A stretch of 64,000 nt of DNA from Rhizobium sp. Q54 (GCA_945904955.1 CAMDPO010000001.1:92293-156292); one strand, 5' to 3'. Numbered from the stretch's first letter, positions 37,721-49,077 are shown. A program made the numbers and translations. Notes: generated from the sequence alone by a model not told the origin.

Positions 37721-38380
37721 TTATTCACCCTTGACCCGTATCTTCTCGACATTCTTGGTGTCGTCCTCGGGCCTCGGGCGGTGCGCCTGGATCTCGTCGA
37801 TGATGCCGAACTCCTTGGCCGCTTCCGCCGTCATGAATGTGTCTCGGTCGAGGCTCTTTTCAATGCGTTCGAGCGTCTGACCGGTGTGCTTGGCATAGAT
37901 GCGGTTGAGACGCTCGCGCAGAGACAGGATTTCGCGCGCCTGGATCTCGATGTCGGAGGCCTGGCCCGAATAGCCGCCGGAGGGCTGGTGCACCATGATG
38001 CGCGCGTTGGGCAGTGCAAAGCGTAGGCCCGCGGCGCCGGCCGCCAGTAGCAGCGAGCCCATCGAGGCCGCCTGGCCGAAGCACAGGGTGGAAATCTTCG
38101 GCCGGATGTATTGCATCGTGTCGTAGATCGCCAAGCCGGACGAGACGATGCCGCCCGGCGAGTTGATGTACATCGCGATGTCCTTTTGCGGGTTTTCCGC
38201 TTCCAGGAACAGGAGCTGGGCGTTCACCAGGCTCGACGTCACGTCGTCGATCGGGCCCGAGATGAAGATGATCCGCTCCTTGAGGAGCCGCGAATAGATG
38301 TCATACGCGCGCTCGCCACGGTTGGTCTGCTCGACCACCATGGGCACCAGGTTCTGCATGCGCGTCAGATGATCGGTCAT
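37721..38380 (-). CDS. clpP: ATP-dependent Clp protease proteolytic subunit
   Basis: Serine protease that forms the 14-mer chamber used by ClpX and ClpA. The catalytic serine lies in [14 protein letters not shown], the histidine in [14 protein letters not shown], and the aspartate in the ERDTF-like [34 protein letters not shown] is the usual N-terminal stretch. 219 residues, complete. It lies 35 nt after tig, a conserved pairing. Confidence 0.97.
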   Translation of the reverse strand: MTDHLTRMQNLVPMVVEQTNRGERAYDIYSRLLKERIIFISGPIDDVTSSLVNAQLLFLEAENPQKDIAMYINSPGGIVSSGLAIYDTMQYIRPKISTLCFGQAASMGSLLLAAGAAGLRFALPNARIMVHQPSGGYSGQASDIEIQAREILSLRERLNRIYAKHTGQTLERIEKSLDRDTFMTAEAAKEFGIIDEIQAHRPRPEDDTKNVEKIRVKGE

Positions 38381-38415
38381 GGGTTCGCCCGCTCCTGCCT
38401 TCGCTCGTCGCGCAA

Positions 38416-39828
38416 CTATTCGTCCTTCTTCGCCTTGGCCTTCTTCTTGGCCTTGCCCTCGCCGCCCTTGTCGCCCTCGCCCTTTTCGGCGCTGGCGGGC
38501 TCCGCCTCGTCCTCGTTCTCGTCCATCAGCTGCTCGGGCGTCACGGTCTTCGTGGTGACCTTGGCCATCTCGACGATGAAGTCGATGACCTTGTCCTCGA
38601 GGATCGGACCGCGCAGCTGATCGACGGCCTGGGGATTGTTGCGGAAGTAGCCGTAGATGGACTTCTCCTGCCCCGGGAAGCGAGACGCCTGCTGGGTGAT
38701 GGCGCGCTCGATCTCCTCGGACGACACAGCGATATTGTTGCGCCGGCCCACTTCGGCGAGCACCAGACCGAGACGCACGCGCCGCGTGGCGAGCGTGCGG
38801 TATTGCTCCTTGAGCTCGTCCTCGGACTTGCCCTCGTCGCCCGGCTCGTTCTCGCCGCGCTTCCGCGCCGCGTCGATCTCCGCCCAGATGACGTTGAACT
38901 CGGCCTCGACGAGGCCCGGTGGAACTTCGAAGCCATGCATGTTGGACATCTGGTCCAGCACGCGACGCTTCAGGCGCCGGCGCGAGACGACGCCCAGGTC
39001 CTTCTCGAGCTGGCCCTTAACCGCCGCTTTGACGCCATCGAGGTTCTCGAGCCCCAGCGCCTTGGCGAGATCGTCGTCGACCTTCGCCTCCTCGGGGTGC
39101 TTGATCTCCTTCACGGTCGTGTCGAACAGCCCCTCGCGGCCGGCGAGGAAGCGCACGCCGTAGTCCGACGGGAAGGTCGCTTTGATCTTCACGTTGCCGC
39201 CGACTGCGGCGCCGATCAGCTGGTCCTCGAAGCCCGGAATGAATTGTCCGGTGCCGAGCTCGACGCGCGCGCCCTCGGCCTTGCCGCCCTCGAACTCGAC
39301 GCCGTCGACCGTGCCGACGAAATCGATGGTGAGCAGGTCGCCCTTCTCCGCCTTGTGACCCTCCGACGCCGGCCCGAACTTGCGCTGGGCCTGGGCGAGA
39401 CGGCTGACCGCCTCGTCAACTTGGCTTTCGGACGGCTCGGCGACGAGCTTCTCGATCTCGAGCTTCTTGAAATCGCCCGGATCGAACTCCGGCATGATCT
39501 CGAACGCGAGCGTGTACTCGAGATCCTTGCCCTCGCTGAATTCCTTGATCTCGACGCGCGGCTGGGTGGCGAGGCGGAGCGAGCGCTCTGCGATCGCCGC
39601 CTGGCTCGACGTGGAGACCGTCTCCTCGAGCACTTCGCCGAGCAGCGCCTTGCCGAACCGCTGCTTGAGCAGGGTCTTCGGCACCTTGCCGGGGCGGAAG
39701 CCGGGCATCTGCGCCTGCTGGCTCATGCGATCGAGCCGCGCAGTCATGCGGTCGCTCAGGTCGCGCGCCTCGACGACGATCTTGAATTCGCGCCGAAGGC
39801 CTTCGGCGTTGGTCTCAGTTACCTGCAT
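38416..39828 (-). CDS. tig: Trigger factor
   Basis: Ribosome-bound chaperone and prolyl isomerase that meets nascent chains. The N-terminal ribosome-binding domain has the [19 protein letters not shown] signature, the FKBP-type domain lies at about residues 155-245 ([19 protein letters not shown]), and the C-terminal helical cradle ends in an acidic then Lys-rich tail. 470 residues, somewhat longer than E. coli (432) mainly through that tail. It heads the tig-clpP series. Confidence 0.96.
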   Translation of the reverse strand: MQVTETNAEGLRREFKIVVEARDLSDRMTARLDRMSQQAQMPGFRPGKVPKTLLKQRFGKALLGEVLEETVSTSSQAAIAERSLRLATQPRVEIKEFSEGKDLEYTLAFEIMPEFDPGDFKKLEIEKLVAEPSESQVDEAVSRLAQAQRKFGPASEGHKAEKGDLLTIDFVGTVDGVEFEGGKAEGARVELGTGQFIPGFEDQLIGAAVGGNVKIKATFPSDYGVRFLAGREGLFDTTVKEIKHPEEAKVDDDLAKALGLENLDGVKAAVKGQLEKDLGVVSRRRLKRRVLDQMSNMHGFEVPPGLVEAEFNVIWAEIDAARKRGENEPGDEGKSEDELKEQYRTLATRRVRLGLVLAEVGRRNNIAVSSEEIERAITQQASRFPGQEKSIYGYFRNNPQAVDQLRGPILEDKVIDFIVEMAKVTTKTVTPEQLMDENEDEAEPASAEKGEGDKGGEGKAKKKAKAKKDE

Positions 39829-39888
39829 CCGGGGTGCTCGGGTTCAATTCGGTGGTTGGAGCCAAAGTTCGCTTCGCATCGCTTTGCT

Positions 39889-39973
39889 TGGTGCGGCTGG
39901 AGGGACTCGAACCCCCATGCCCGGAGGCACATGCTCCTAAGGCATGCGTGTCTGCCAATTCCACCACAGCCGC
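39889..39973 (-). tRNA. tRNA-Leu (UAG)
   Basis: An 85-nt class II tRNA with a long variable arm and encoded CCA. The acceptor stem is GCGGCTG with CAGCCGC, the anticodon loop is CTTAGGA (anticodon TAG), and the T arm is GGGGGTTCGAGTCCCTC. It lies 60 nt upstream of tig on the same strand. Confidence 0.95.
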
Positions 39974-40111
39974 GTCCAGCTTGCACTCCGGCAGGCGTCG
40001 GCCGGAGTCGTGACGGCAGCCCAGCCCGGGAGAACGAAGGGCGCCTTATTACCACAGATGACGGGTTATCACAGGGCTTCTGCGCCCGGCCACTGGCCGT
40101 TCGGCCGGGGC

Positions 40112-42049
40112 TTACTTCCGCTGGTAGCAGACCTCGGTCTTCAGATCGGCGGGGTCATCGCTCCAATGGCCGTAGACCTCCCAGTTCAAGCCGGTGATGG
40201 CGTGACCCTGGCGCTTGCACCAGGCATGCAGCGCCGCGTGCGCGGCCGGCAGCCCGGCATACGCGCCCCAGTGGGAGGCGACGACGGCCGGCCCGGCCGG
40301 CGTCTCGACGCCGCGAATTGCCCCGCGGCCGGTGAAGGGCGCGGCGACCTCCACCCCTGCCTCCATCGAAAATTCAGGAACCGGACCCGATAGATACAAG
40401 ATGACATTCACACCAAGGTTAGGCACGGATTCGCGCCGCACCACCTCGTAGACCTGATCGAACAGCGGCGGAATTTTCTTCGGCAGATCGGCCTTCGCCG
40501 CCCTGCCCGCCACCGCCATCAGGTGACGCGCCGCAAGGTCGCGCACCTCGATCCGCGGCGGCAGAGGCGCTACCGCCGGGGTCGCCTGGCGCGGAACGCT
40601 GGCCAGCACGCGCGGCACCACCCGGTGCAGATCGGACGCAATCAGCCCAGGCCCGACCCGTTGCGCCGCCTCGCCGTGCAGCCAGACGGCCGCGGCCGCC
40701 GCTTCGAACGCCCCCATGCCTTGGGCGCGCAGGCCGGCGATGAAGCCCGCGAGCACATCGCCCGATCCCGCCGTCGCCGAGGTCGGCGGCGCATTGGTGT
40801 TGATCACGGCACGGCCACTCGGGTGTGCCACGGCTGTGTCGGCACCCTTGAGCACCACGATCGCGTCCGACTCTGCCGCCGCAGCCCGGGCGCGCGCCAG
40901 CCGCGTGCCGAGCTTCGCCGCCTCCGGAAACAGACGCGCGAACTCGCCGTCGTGCGGCGTGATCACCGTGCCCGGGCGCAGGGCCTGCAGCAATTGGTCG
41001 CGCCGGTCGGCAAACGATGTCAGCGCATCGGCATCGAGCACGCACTTCGCGCCGGTCCGCAACGCGGCCAGCACGGCGTCGGCCGTGCGCGCGCCGACAC
41101 CGTTGCCGGGGCCAATCAGCGCGACGTTGCGGCGCCGCTCCCCCAGCAGGCGCGCGACGTCGTCTGCGGAATCCAAACGCGCGAGCAGGATCTCGGTGAC
41201 ATGTGCCGCCAGCACGGGGAGCGAGTCGGGCGGCCCGCCGATGGTCACCAGCCCCGCCCCAACGCGCAGCGCGCCCTCGGCGGCAAGGCGGGCGGCACCC
41301 GTATCCAGAGGGCCACCGCTCACCACCAGGGCGTGACCACGCCCATACTTATGAGTCTCCGCTGCCGGCTCGGGCAGCGACCAAAGACCGGGCCCGTTCT
41401 CCCAGGTGTCGACGCCGAGCTGGCCCACGACCGAAGCCGGCGTGCCGATGTCGGCGACTACAACTTCACCGCAGAATTTTCTTCCTGGATAAATGAGATG
41501 GGCGGGTTTCTTGCGAAAGAAGGTTACCGTTAGATCGGCTCTCGCGCTGAGGCCAAGCGGCACGCCGGTATCGCCCGCGAGCCCACTCGGCACATCGACC
41601 GCAACACACGCCAGGTGCTGCTCGGCGATTGCCCTGACGGTGGCCTCGGCCGCTCCCTCGAGCGGTCGCGATAGCCCGGCCCCGAACAGCGCATCGACCG
41701 CCAGCTCGGCCCCCGCGAGACATTGCGGCGAAACCGTCTCGCTCGCGGCGCCCCACTTCGCCCGCATCTCCGCAGCAACGCCCGCAGATTCGCCGAGCTC
41801 CGCGACACGCACGGACCAGCCAGCCTCTCGCAACAATCGCGCCGCGACGAAGCCATCGCCGCCGTTGTTGCCCGGACCGCAGAGCACGATCACCGGCCGT
41901 GGCGTGTAGCGCTGGAGAATGGCGTCGGCGACCGCGCGCCCGGCCGCCTCCATCAGCGCCTCGATCGACACGCCCGCCGCAACGGCGAGGCGATCCGCCT
42001 CGCCATGCTGGGCGACGGTGAGGACTTCGGGACCGAGAGACAACGGCAT
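40112..42049 (-). CDS. nnr: NAD(P)H-hydrate epimerase/dehydratase fused to a GyrI-like domain
   Basis: Repairs damaged NADH and NADPH. Residues 1-215 form the epimerase (CGPGNNGGDGFVAARLL, VDVPSGL), residues 225-485 the ADP/ATP-dependent dehydratase of the ribokinase-like fold (ITPHDGEFARLFP, NAPPTSATAGSGDVLAGF). A normal bifunctional Nnr would end near residue 485. Here the same frame runs on for 160 residues, and about 498-643 reads as a complete GyrI-like/AraC effector-binding domain: a strand-rich PRIEVRDL start, SHWGAYAGLPAAHAALHAW and the closing WEVYGHWSDDPADLKTEV, whose invariant Glu is typical of the ligand pocket. No stop or new ribosome-binding site separates the parts. The fusion is unusual; the added domain may bind a small molecule or act as an independent enzyme. 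Confidence 0.93.
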   Translation of the reverse strand: MPLSLGPEVLTVAQHGEADRLAVAAGVSIEALMEAAGRAVADAILQRYTPRPVIVLCGPGNNGGDGFVAARLLREAGWSVRVAELGESAGVAAEMRAKWGAASETVSPQCLAGAELAVDALFGAGLSRPLEGAAEATVRAIAEQHLACVAVDVPSGLAGDTGVPLGLSARADLTVTFFRKKPAHLIYPGRKFCGEVVVADIGTPASVVGQLGVDTWENGPGLWSLPEPAAETHKYGRGHALVVSGGPLDTGAARLAAEGALRVGAGLVTIGGPPDSLPVLAAHVTEILLARLDSADDVARLLGERRRNVALIGPGNGVGARTADAVLAALRTGAKCVLDADALTSFADRRDQLLQALRPGTVITPHDGEFARLFPEAAKLGTRLARARAAAAESDAIVVLKGADTAVAHPSGRAVINTNAPPTSATAGSGDVLAGFIAGLRAQGMGAFEAAAAAVWLHGEAAQRVGPGLIASDLHRVVPRVLASVPRQATPAVAPLPPRIEVRDLAARHLMAVAGRAAKADLPKKIPPLFDQVYEVVRRESVPNLGVNVILYLSGPVPEFSMEAGVEVAAPFTGRGAIRGVETPAGPAVVASHWGAYAGLPAAHAALHAWCKRQGHAITGLNWEVYGHWSDDPADLKTEVCYQRK

Positions 42050-42066
42050 CGCGGCCGCAGACTACC

Positions 42067-43098
42067 CTACGAGCGTTCCTCGTTGCTGCTGACCGCCGAC
42101 GTGACATCGGAGCCCAGCCGGGCGATGGACGCTTTGTCCTGCTCCAGGAACGGCATCGGCCGGCACGCCGCCATCGTCACGATGCCGAGCCGCGCCATGC
42201 GCATGCCGCTCAGCACGCCTTCGCCTACCCGCGCCGACAGCAGCCCGGCCAGCCGCGCGCCGACATGGCTGAGCAGCGCGTCGGCAACGAAGTCGGCCGC
42301 GCCCTGGGTCGCTGCGGTGTACAGGATGCGCCGCACCAGGCCGGCGCGGGCGAAGAATCCCGGCCGGAAGCCGTACACGGCCGCCACCTCGCGCACCATG
42401 CGCAGGCCGCGCCAAATGATGATGCCGGCGTCGAGCACGCCGAACGGGCTCATGGTGACGCCGAGTCCCGCGTCGCGGGCGGCGCGCGAGACGCACTGGT
42501 ACGCCTGCCGGTCGAGCGGCCGCACGATACCGTCGGCGAGCAGTTCCAGCACCTGGCGGTCGGAGTGGGCCGTCGTCGCCGCGCGCCGGAAGTGCTCGAT
42601 CGCGTCGCCAAGGTCGCGCCGCTCCCGCAACGGCGCAATGATGCGCGCCGACAAGGCCAGGGCGCGCCCATGGCCGTTGGCAGCCAGCACCTCGGTAGCC
42701 TCGATCGACAGCGCCTCGACCTCGCGCAGCTTGCGCATCTCGCGGCTGAACCCGAACACCTCGCGCAGCAGCAGGAATCCGCCACTGGCTACCGCGATGC
42801 CGAGGGCGACCGCCAGCGTCGTCCCCACCGCGACGTTCTGCAGCAGCACGCCGGCGACGAAGTCCCACAGCTGGTAGCCGATGGCGCCGAGCGCGAACGC
42901 CACCGCGCTCGTTCCGAACACCTTGGCGAGCACGCGCCGCGGTCGCAACGCGGGCATCGGCAGCGCGACAACAGCCGGCGCAGGGCGCGTCTCCGTCGCG
43001 ACGAGCTCTACCGGCGCGGCGCGCGGAGCTCCTCCGTCGATGCCGGCACGCCGCACGGCGTCCGGCGACACTTCGAAAGGCGAACGCGTCTCGCTCAT
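42067..43098 (-). CDS. ycjF: YcjF-like (DUF697/UPF0283) membrane protein
   Basis: A 343-residue membrane protein of the UPF0283 family: a Pro/Ala-rich cytoplasmic start, two close membrane helices (residues about 60-105), and a C-terminal DUF697-type part (GVLDAGIIIWRGLRMVREVAAVYGFRPG, then the GARLAGLLSARVGEGVLSGMRMARLG stretch) that in this family carries further hydrophobic helices. Its ATG overlaps the ycjX stop (ATGA). The YcjX-YcjF pair is conserved in proteobacteria and is stress-linked in E. coli, but its exact job is unknown. Confidence 0.88.
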   Translation of the reverse strand: MSETRSPFEVSPDAVRRAGIDGGAPRAAPVELVATETRPAPAVVALPMPALRPRRVLAKVFGTSAVAFALGAIGYQLWDFVAGVLLQNVAVGTTLAVALGIAVASGGFLLLREVFGFSREMRKLREVEALSIEATEVLAANGHGRALALSARIIAPLRERRDLGDAIEHFRRAATTAHSDRQVLELLADGIVRPLDRQAYQCVSRAARDAGLGVTMSPFGVLDAGIIIWRGLRMVREVAAVYGFRPGFFARAGLVRRILYTAATQGAADFVADALLSHVGARLAGLLSARVGEGVLSGMRMARLGIVTMAACRPMPFLEQDKASIARLGSDVTSAVSSNEERS

Positions 43099-44501
43099 CG
43101 CAGGTGATTACCAACCAGCCCCTGCATCGCCTCGTCGAGGCCGATGTGGGGGATGCCGCGCGCCCCGCTGACGTGCACGGGCAGGAAATCCAGGAAGCGG
43201 AAGCGCCCTTCCCTCCAGTCCTGCGGCCCAGGGAAGTGCGCGGGAATCTCGCCGGGAAACAGCGCCGTCTCGGCGTCGCGTCCGGCCGGCATGCCGCGCA
43301 CCAGGCTAAGGGTCTGGCCCTGCACTTCGCCGACCACGTCCTCTGTGCACCGCACCGACGAGATCGCCAGCGCCTCGGTTCCGACGCCACGGAACCGGAT
43401 GCGGTTCGCCTCGCGCGCCACGACTTCCTCGAGCAGGCGTCGCAGGTTCGGGTGCTGGTTGCTCGACACGTGGTCGGCCTTGGTCGCCGCGAACAGCACG
43501 CGCTCGGTCAGCGCGCCTTCGAGCCAGGCGCGGAAGCCGGAGCGGCTGTAGTCGAAGCTCTGCAGAATCGCCGCGATGGCCGCGCGCATGTCGTCGAACG
43601 CCGCCTGCCCGGCCTTCAGCGCGCCGAGCACGTCGACGAGGACGATCTGCGCATCGAAGTAGCGGAAATGGTCGCGATAGAACGGCGCCACGATGCGCTC
43701 CCGGTAGGCGTCGTAGCGCGCCGCCATCGCCGCGAAATTCGAGCCGGCCGGCGGCGGCGCGCCGTCGCGCGGCGGCGGCAGCGGCGACAGCTCGAGCAAT
43801 GGACTGTCCGGGCTGAACTCGCCCGGCCGGAGAAGGCGCGCCGGCTGGTGCAGAGTCAGCCCCACTTCGGGAGCGGCGCACCGGCGCAACGCCTCGGCAT
43901 ACAGGGTCGCGGCACGCTTGAGCGCGACGGGATCGGCGCTCGCCTGCGCATCGATGGCGTCGACCGCGGCCTGCCACTCGCGAACGTGGCGTGCGCGTGG
44001 CTCGCGCGCCGCCAGCGCCATCGTTTCGGCCGACCACGTTGCAAAATCCTTGGCCAGCAATGGCAGATCCAGCAGCCATTCGCCCGGATAGTCGACGAGG
44101 TCGATGTTGAGGGTGCGCACCCGCCGTCCGCGCAGCACGTTCAGCGTGCGCCGCGAGCGGTAGCGCACTGCGATGCGCAATCCGCACAAGCGATCGGTCG
44201 CTGCAGGCCAGCCGTGCGCACCGTGCGCCGTACCGCCGCCGACGATGGCGGCAAGGGAGTGCTCGAACGGGAACATCGGCACGCCCGGCAGCGGGAACAC
44301 CTCTGCCGCGATGAGGTCTCCCCGCGCCGCCACCTTGAGGAACGGCAGCAGGTCTGGCCACTGCCCCGCGCTCATCAGGTTGTGCACGAACGACGTCGTG
44401 AACACGGTCTTGCCGCAGCGGCGCAGTCCCGTGACGGCGACGCGCACGGTATTGCGCTCGGCGAGGCGGCGCAGGATGGCCTGCGGGGTAGGACGCGGCA
44501 T
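43095..44501 (-). CDS. ycjX: YcjX-like P-loop GTPase (DUF463)
   Basis: A 468-residue nucleotide-binding protein of the DUF463 family. The P-loop is VTGLRRCGKTVFTTS near residue 25; a DLVDYPGEWLLDLPLL segment near residue 170 takes the place of the G3 region, and FAATKADHVSS near residue 340 is the G4 motif (TKAD) expected of a GTPase. ATG 44501 is chosen because the upstream frame has no homology. It is translated with ycjF and lies head-to-head with amtB-glnK, sharing 285 bp of control region. Confidence 0.9.
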   Translation of the reverse strand: MPRPTPQAILRRLAERNTVRVAVTGLRRCGKTVFTTSFVHNLMSAGQWPDLLPFLKVAARGDLIAAEVFPLPGVPMFPFEHSLAAIVGGGTAHGAHGWPAATDRLCGLRIAVRYRSRRTLNVLRGRRVRTLNIDLVDYPGEWLLDLPLLAKDFATWSAETMALAAREPRARHVREWQAAVDAIDAQASADPVALKRAATLYAEALRRCAAPEVGLTLHQPARLLRPGEFSPDSPLLELSPLPPPRDGAPPPAGSNFAAMAARYDAYRERIVAPFYRDHFRYFDAQIVLVDVLGALKAGQAAFDDMRAAIAAILQSFDYSRSGFRAWLEGALTERVLFAATKADHVSSNQHPNLRRLLEEVVAREANRIRFRGVGTEALAISSVRCTEDVVGEVQGQTLSLVRGMPAGRDAETALFPGEIPAHFPGPQDWREGRFRFLDFLPVHVSGARGIPHIGLDEAMQGLVGNHLR

Positions 44502-44709
44502 GAAATCTCCGAAGGGCGCCCAGGGGGCGTGGCGCCATTGGGACCCCAAGGCGCGCCGCTCATGTAAGGACACACCTGACCAAATACTACGGCTGGTCGC
44601 GGCACTTGGCTCAATGCCCAAAAAACAGGCAGCCGTTACACAGTTGCCTAACCTCTAGACGCTCGCGGACCGCCATGGTTAAGTTGATGCACGTGCGGGA
44701 GCCTCAGGG

Positions 44710-44724
44710 GGGCAGTTTCCGTGC
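44710..44724 (+). promoter_or_regulatory. Candidate sigma-54 promoter of amtB-glnK
   Basis: GGGCAGTTTCCGTGC keeps the GG and GC elements at the required 12-nt phase and matches TGGCA..., although the CG after CA is missing. It would put the transcript start about 50 nt before the amtB ATG. A TGCACGTGC sequence lies about 20 nt upstream, resembling half an NtrC site. Plausible because ammonium transport is NtrC-controlled in many proteobacteria. Confidence 0.35.
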
Positions 44725-44786
44725 GTCTTGGCGACTTGCGTTGGCGCGCGTGCCCCTCTGGCCGAAACCGGCCGTGGGGAGATCGC

Positions 44787-46094
<1,308 letters not shown>

Positions 46095-46099
46095 GGTAA

Positions 46100-46480
<381 letters not shown>

Positions 46481-46488
46481 CCGCCGTC

Positions 46489-46505
46489 TGCCCCTTGAAG
46501 GGGCA
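46489..46505 (+). other. Small hairpin after glnK
   Basis: TGCCCC / GGGGCA with a 5-nt loop starts 8 nt after the glnK stop. No T-run follows, so it is at best a weak terminator or 3' stabiliser. Confidence 0.35.
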
Positions 46506-46590
46506 ACCGGCCGCACTACATTACGAAGCACCCCCCCCTTGGGCAACCGCCGCGTCGGTTCCTCTCGCTACTCGCACTAGGTCTAGGACC

Positions 46591-46630
46591 CGCGCAATCC
46601 CGCGTAATCCCGCGTAATCCCGCGTATTTT
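46591..46630. repeat. Tandem 10-bp repeat (CGCGTAATCC type)
   Basis: Four direct units of exactly 10 bp: CGCGCAATCC, CGCGTAATCC twice, then a degenerate CGCGTATTTT, followed by a palindromic ACGCGT. It lies between glnK and the tail-fibre-like gene, about 70 bp before that gene's promoter. The 10-bp period equals about one helical turn, so repeats would face the same side of the DNA. Confidence 0.75.
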
Positions 46631-46678
46631 ACGCGTCTCAGCGGCCGCGCGGCGCCATCCGACTAGATACAATTCGTG

Positions 46679-46709
46679 TTGACTTTCGGGGCCCGATGTA
46701 ATACATTAC
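46679..46709 (+). promoter_or_regulatory. Promoter and operator-like palindrome of the tail-fibre-like gene
   Basis: A -35 box TTGACT (46679-46684), 17-nt spacer, and -10 box TACATT (46702-46707). The -10 lies inside a perfect palindrome GTAAT-AC-ATTAC (46698-46709), a natural place for a repressor. The half TACATTACG also occurs alone at 46517-46525. Confidence 0.5.
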
Positions 46710-46743
46710 GTGTCGTTCCCTCCCTGAAGGACGACATACCCCC

Positions 46744-49077
46744 ATGACCACCTACTCCATCGACCAGAACCTTACGACGACGAGCGCGCCCACGTTCAAC
46801 GGCCTCGAGCTGGGCAACACGCTCGTCATGGACGGCGCCGCGATCAACGAAGCCGAGGAGATCGAGGTCAACGCCACTGCCGAAACGACGATCGGCAACG
46901 TCGACTCCAACAACGTCCGCATCGCCGGTTCCGAGACCATCACCGCGTTCGACGCCGCCGACGCAGGCATCGTGCGCCGCGTCCGCTTCACCGGTGTCTG
47001 CACCCTCACCCACAACCCGACGTCCCTGGTGCTGCCGGGCGGCGCCAACATCACCACCGCCGTCGGCGACTGCATGATCGCCGAGAGCTACGGCCTCGGT
47101 AACTGGAAGGTCCTCTTCTACCAAAAAGCCTCCGGCCTCGTGCCCGGCCTCGGCACCATGGCTACCCAGAACGCCAACAACGTCGCCATCACCGGCGGCA
47201 GCATCACCGGCATCACCGATCTGACGGTCGCGGATGGCGGCACCGGCGCGAGCACCGCCGCCGGCGCGCGAACGAACTTGGGCGTCGGCACTGGTGACAG
47301 CCCGGAATTCACCGCCGTGAATATTGGCCATGCGAGCGACACTACCGTCGCGCGCGCCTCGGCGGGCGACATCAGCGTCGAAGGCAACATCGTCTACCGC
47401 GCCGGCGGCACCGACGTCCCCGTCGCCGACGGCGGCACCGGCGCGAGTACTGCGGCAGGCGCTCGTTCCAACTTGGGCTTGGCGATCGGCACCGACGTGC
47501 AGCCGTACGACGCGGATCTCGCGGCCCTGGCGGCATTGACGCCTACCGATAACAACATCATCGTCGGCAACGGCTCCGCGTGGGTTGCGGAGAGCGGTGA
47601 CACGGCACGCACGAGCGTCGGCGTCGGATCGGCCGACAACGTACAGCACGCGACGCTGGCACTCGGCGGCGCCCGCACCGAGGGCGTGGTGCAGATCAAC
47701 CCTGGTGCGGCTGGCTCCGTCACCGCCCCGATCAATGGCGACGAGCTCGTCGTCGAAGGGTCCGGTACGACCGGCATATCGATTCTGATGCCGGACGCGA
47801 ACTCCGGATTTGTCTTCTTCGGGTCGCCATCGGACAACGACTACGCCTATGTCGCCGCCGGGTACGACGCGGGCACACCTCACCTCGGACTGAGCACCAA
47901 CCGCGCCGGGGGCAAGCTGACGTTCGAGGTCGAGGTCGGCAGCGGCCGCGGAGAGTGGAGCGATGCGGGCCTCGCCATGTACGCCTCCGGCGTCACGCCG
48001 CAGCACGACGGCACGCTGCACGTGATGGAGGGTAACGCCGGAACCGTCACCGTGAACAGCCAGGTGAACACCATCGTTGCGGAAAGCAACGGCAACGGGG
48101 GCATCACCATCGTCACGCCTGACGCCAACGGCGGGTACCTCGACTTCACGTCGCCCTCTACCACAGCCACGCAGGGCGGCCGGGTCGAATGGAACTACAA
48201 CAACGGTGCGCTTGGTCTCTCCACCAACAAGTCGGGCGGAAAGCTACAGTTCCTCGTCGATAGCCAGAGCCTGCGCGGCGAGTGGAACACCACGGGCCTG
48301 ACGGTTCTTGCATCTGGCGCCACTACGCAGCATGACGCTCCCCTTCACGTCCTGGCCGGCAGCGCCGGCTCGGTATCTGCGGTCGGCAGCGGCGCAGCGG
48401 TCTTCGAGAGCAACAGCAATTGCCACATTCACTTGCTGTCCCCCGACGCCAACAGCAGCACGATCTATTTCGGGTCTCCCTCCGACAACGACTACGGCTC
48501 CATCACCGGCAGCTACAATTCGGGGACGGAGCAGATCCAAATCTCTTCGGCGAACCTCGGATCGTTGATCGTGCGAGGCGGCAATGGAGATGACGGCGTT
48601 CTCATCATCAATGGCGCGGCAAGCACACCTAGAGGTGCGGAAATTTCTTTCACAAATGCTTCGCCGAACAACACAACGCAGTTCTTCCTGCGTTGCGTCG
48701 ATAGCGGCCCAAGCAACCGTTGCTACATCATGTCCAACGGCAACCTGCAAAACGCCAACAACAGCTATGGGGCTATCTCGGACGAACGTTTGAAGCGTGA
48801 TGTTCGCGTCGCGAGCTCGCAGTGGGGCGACGTGAAGGCACTCGCGGGACTGGTAAAGAAGTTCCGCTTTAGTGCCGATGTGGCCACCAACGGCAACGCT
48901 CCACTGTTGCTTGGCTGGATCGCCCAGGACGTCCAAAAGGTAAGCCCCGGTCTCGTTGCCGAAGGCCCGGATGGCATGTTCGGCGTCCAATACAGCATCG
49001 CCTACATGAAGGCCTTCAAGGCCCTCGGCGAGGCGATGGAGCGCATCGAGCGGCTCGAAGCCAAATTCGCCGCGTAA
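46744..49077 (+). CDS. Phage-tail-fibre-like protein with S74 self-cleaving chaperone domain
   Basis: A 777-residue protein built like a trimeric tail fibre. The first 160 residues are beta-rich; two near-identical VADGGTGASTAAGARxNLG segments (about 162-180 and 228-246) are typical of fibre shafts. Three repeats of about 109 residues follow (about 317-422, 424-531, 533-611), each with a GxAGxV start, PDANxG, an SPS motif, LSTNxxGGKL, GEW and QHD. Residues about 679-777 form the peptidase S74 intramolecular chaperone domain: SDERLKRDV with the catalytic Ser and Lys, then LLGWIAQDVQKVSPGLV and a terminal coiled coil (EAMERIERLEAKF). Such domains trimerise the fibre and cleave themselves off. 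No phage structural genes, signal peptide or secretion genes lie nearby, so its role is open. Confidence 0.85.
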   Translation: MTTYSIDQNLTTTSAPTFNGLELGNTLVMDGAAINEAEEIEVNATAETTIGNVDSNNVRIAGSETITAFDAADAGIVRRVRFTGVCTLTHNPTSLVLPGGANITTAVGDCMIAESYGLGNWKVLFYQKASGLVPGLGTMATQNANNVAITGGSITGITDLTVADGGTGASTAAGARTNLGVGTGDSPEFTAVNIGHASDTTVARASAGDISVEGNIVYRAGGTDVPVADGGTGASTAAGARSNLGLAIGTDVQPYDADLAALAALTPTDNNIIVGNGSAWVAESGDTARTSVGVGSADNVQHATLALGGARTEGVVQINPGAAGSVTAPINGDELVVEGSGTTGISILMPDANSGFVFFGSPSDNDYAYVAAGYDAGTPHLGLSTNRAGGKLTFEVEVGSGRGEWSDAGLAMYASGVTPQHDGTLHVMEGNAGTVTVNSQVNTIVAESNGNGGITIVTPDANGGYLDFTSPSTTATQGGRVEWNYNNGALGLSTNKSGGKLQFLVDSQSLRGEWNTTGLTVLASGATTQHDAPLHVLAGSAGSVSAVGSGAAVFESNSNCHIHLLSPDANSSTIYFGSPSDNDYGSITGSYNSGTEQIQISSANLGSLIVRGGNGDDGVLIINGAASTPRGAEISFTNASPNNTTQFFLRCVDSGPSNRCYIMSNGNLQNANNSYGAISDERLKRDVRVASSQWGDVKALAGLVKKFRFSADVATNGNAPLLLGWIAQDVQKVSPGLVAEGPDGMFGVQYSIAYMKAFKALGEAMERIERLEAKFAA
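47692..48576 (+). repeat. Three internal protein repeats of about 109 residues
   Basis: Repeat starts fall at about residues 317, 424 and 533, each opening with a GxAGxV turn and ending in QHD (the third is degenerate after SPSDNDYG). The copies share motif order but not DNA identity, so the duplication is old and not an assembly artefact. Confidence 0.7.

Noticed and set aside
40083-40108. GC-rich hairpin after nnr as a terminator
   Set aside because: The arms CCCGGCC/GGCCGGG can pair, but the loop is long and no T-run follows on the minus strand.
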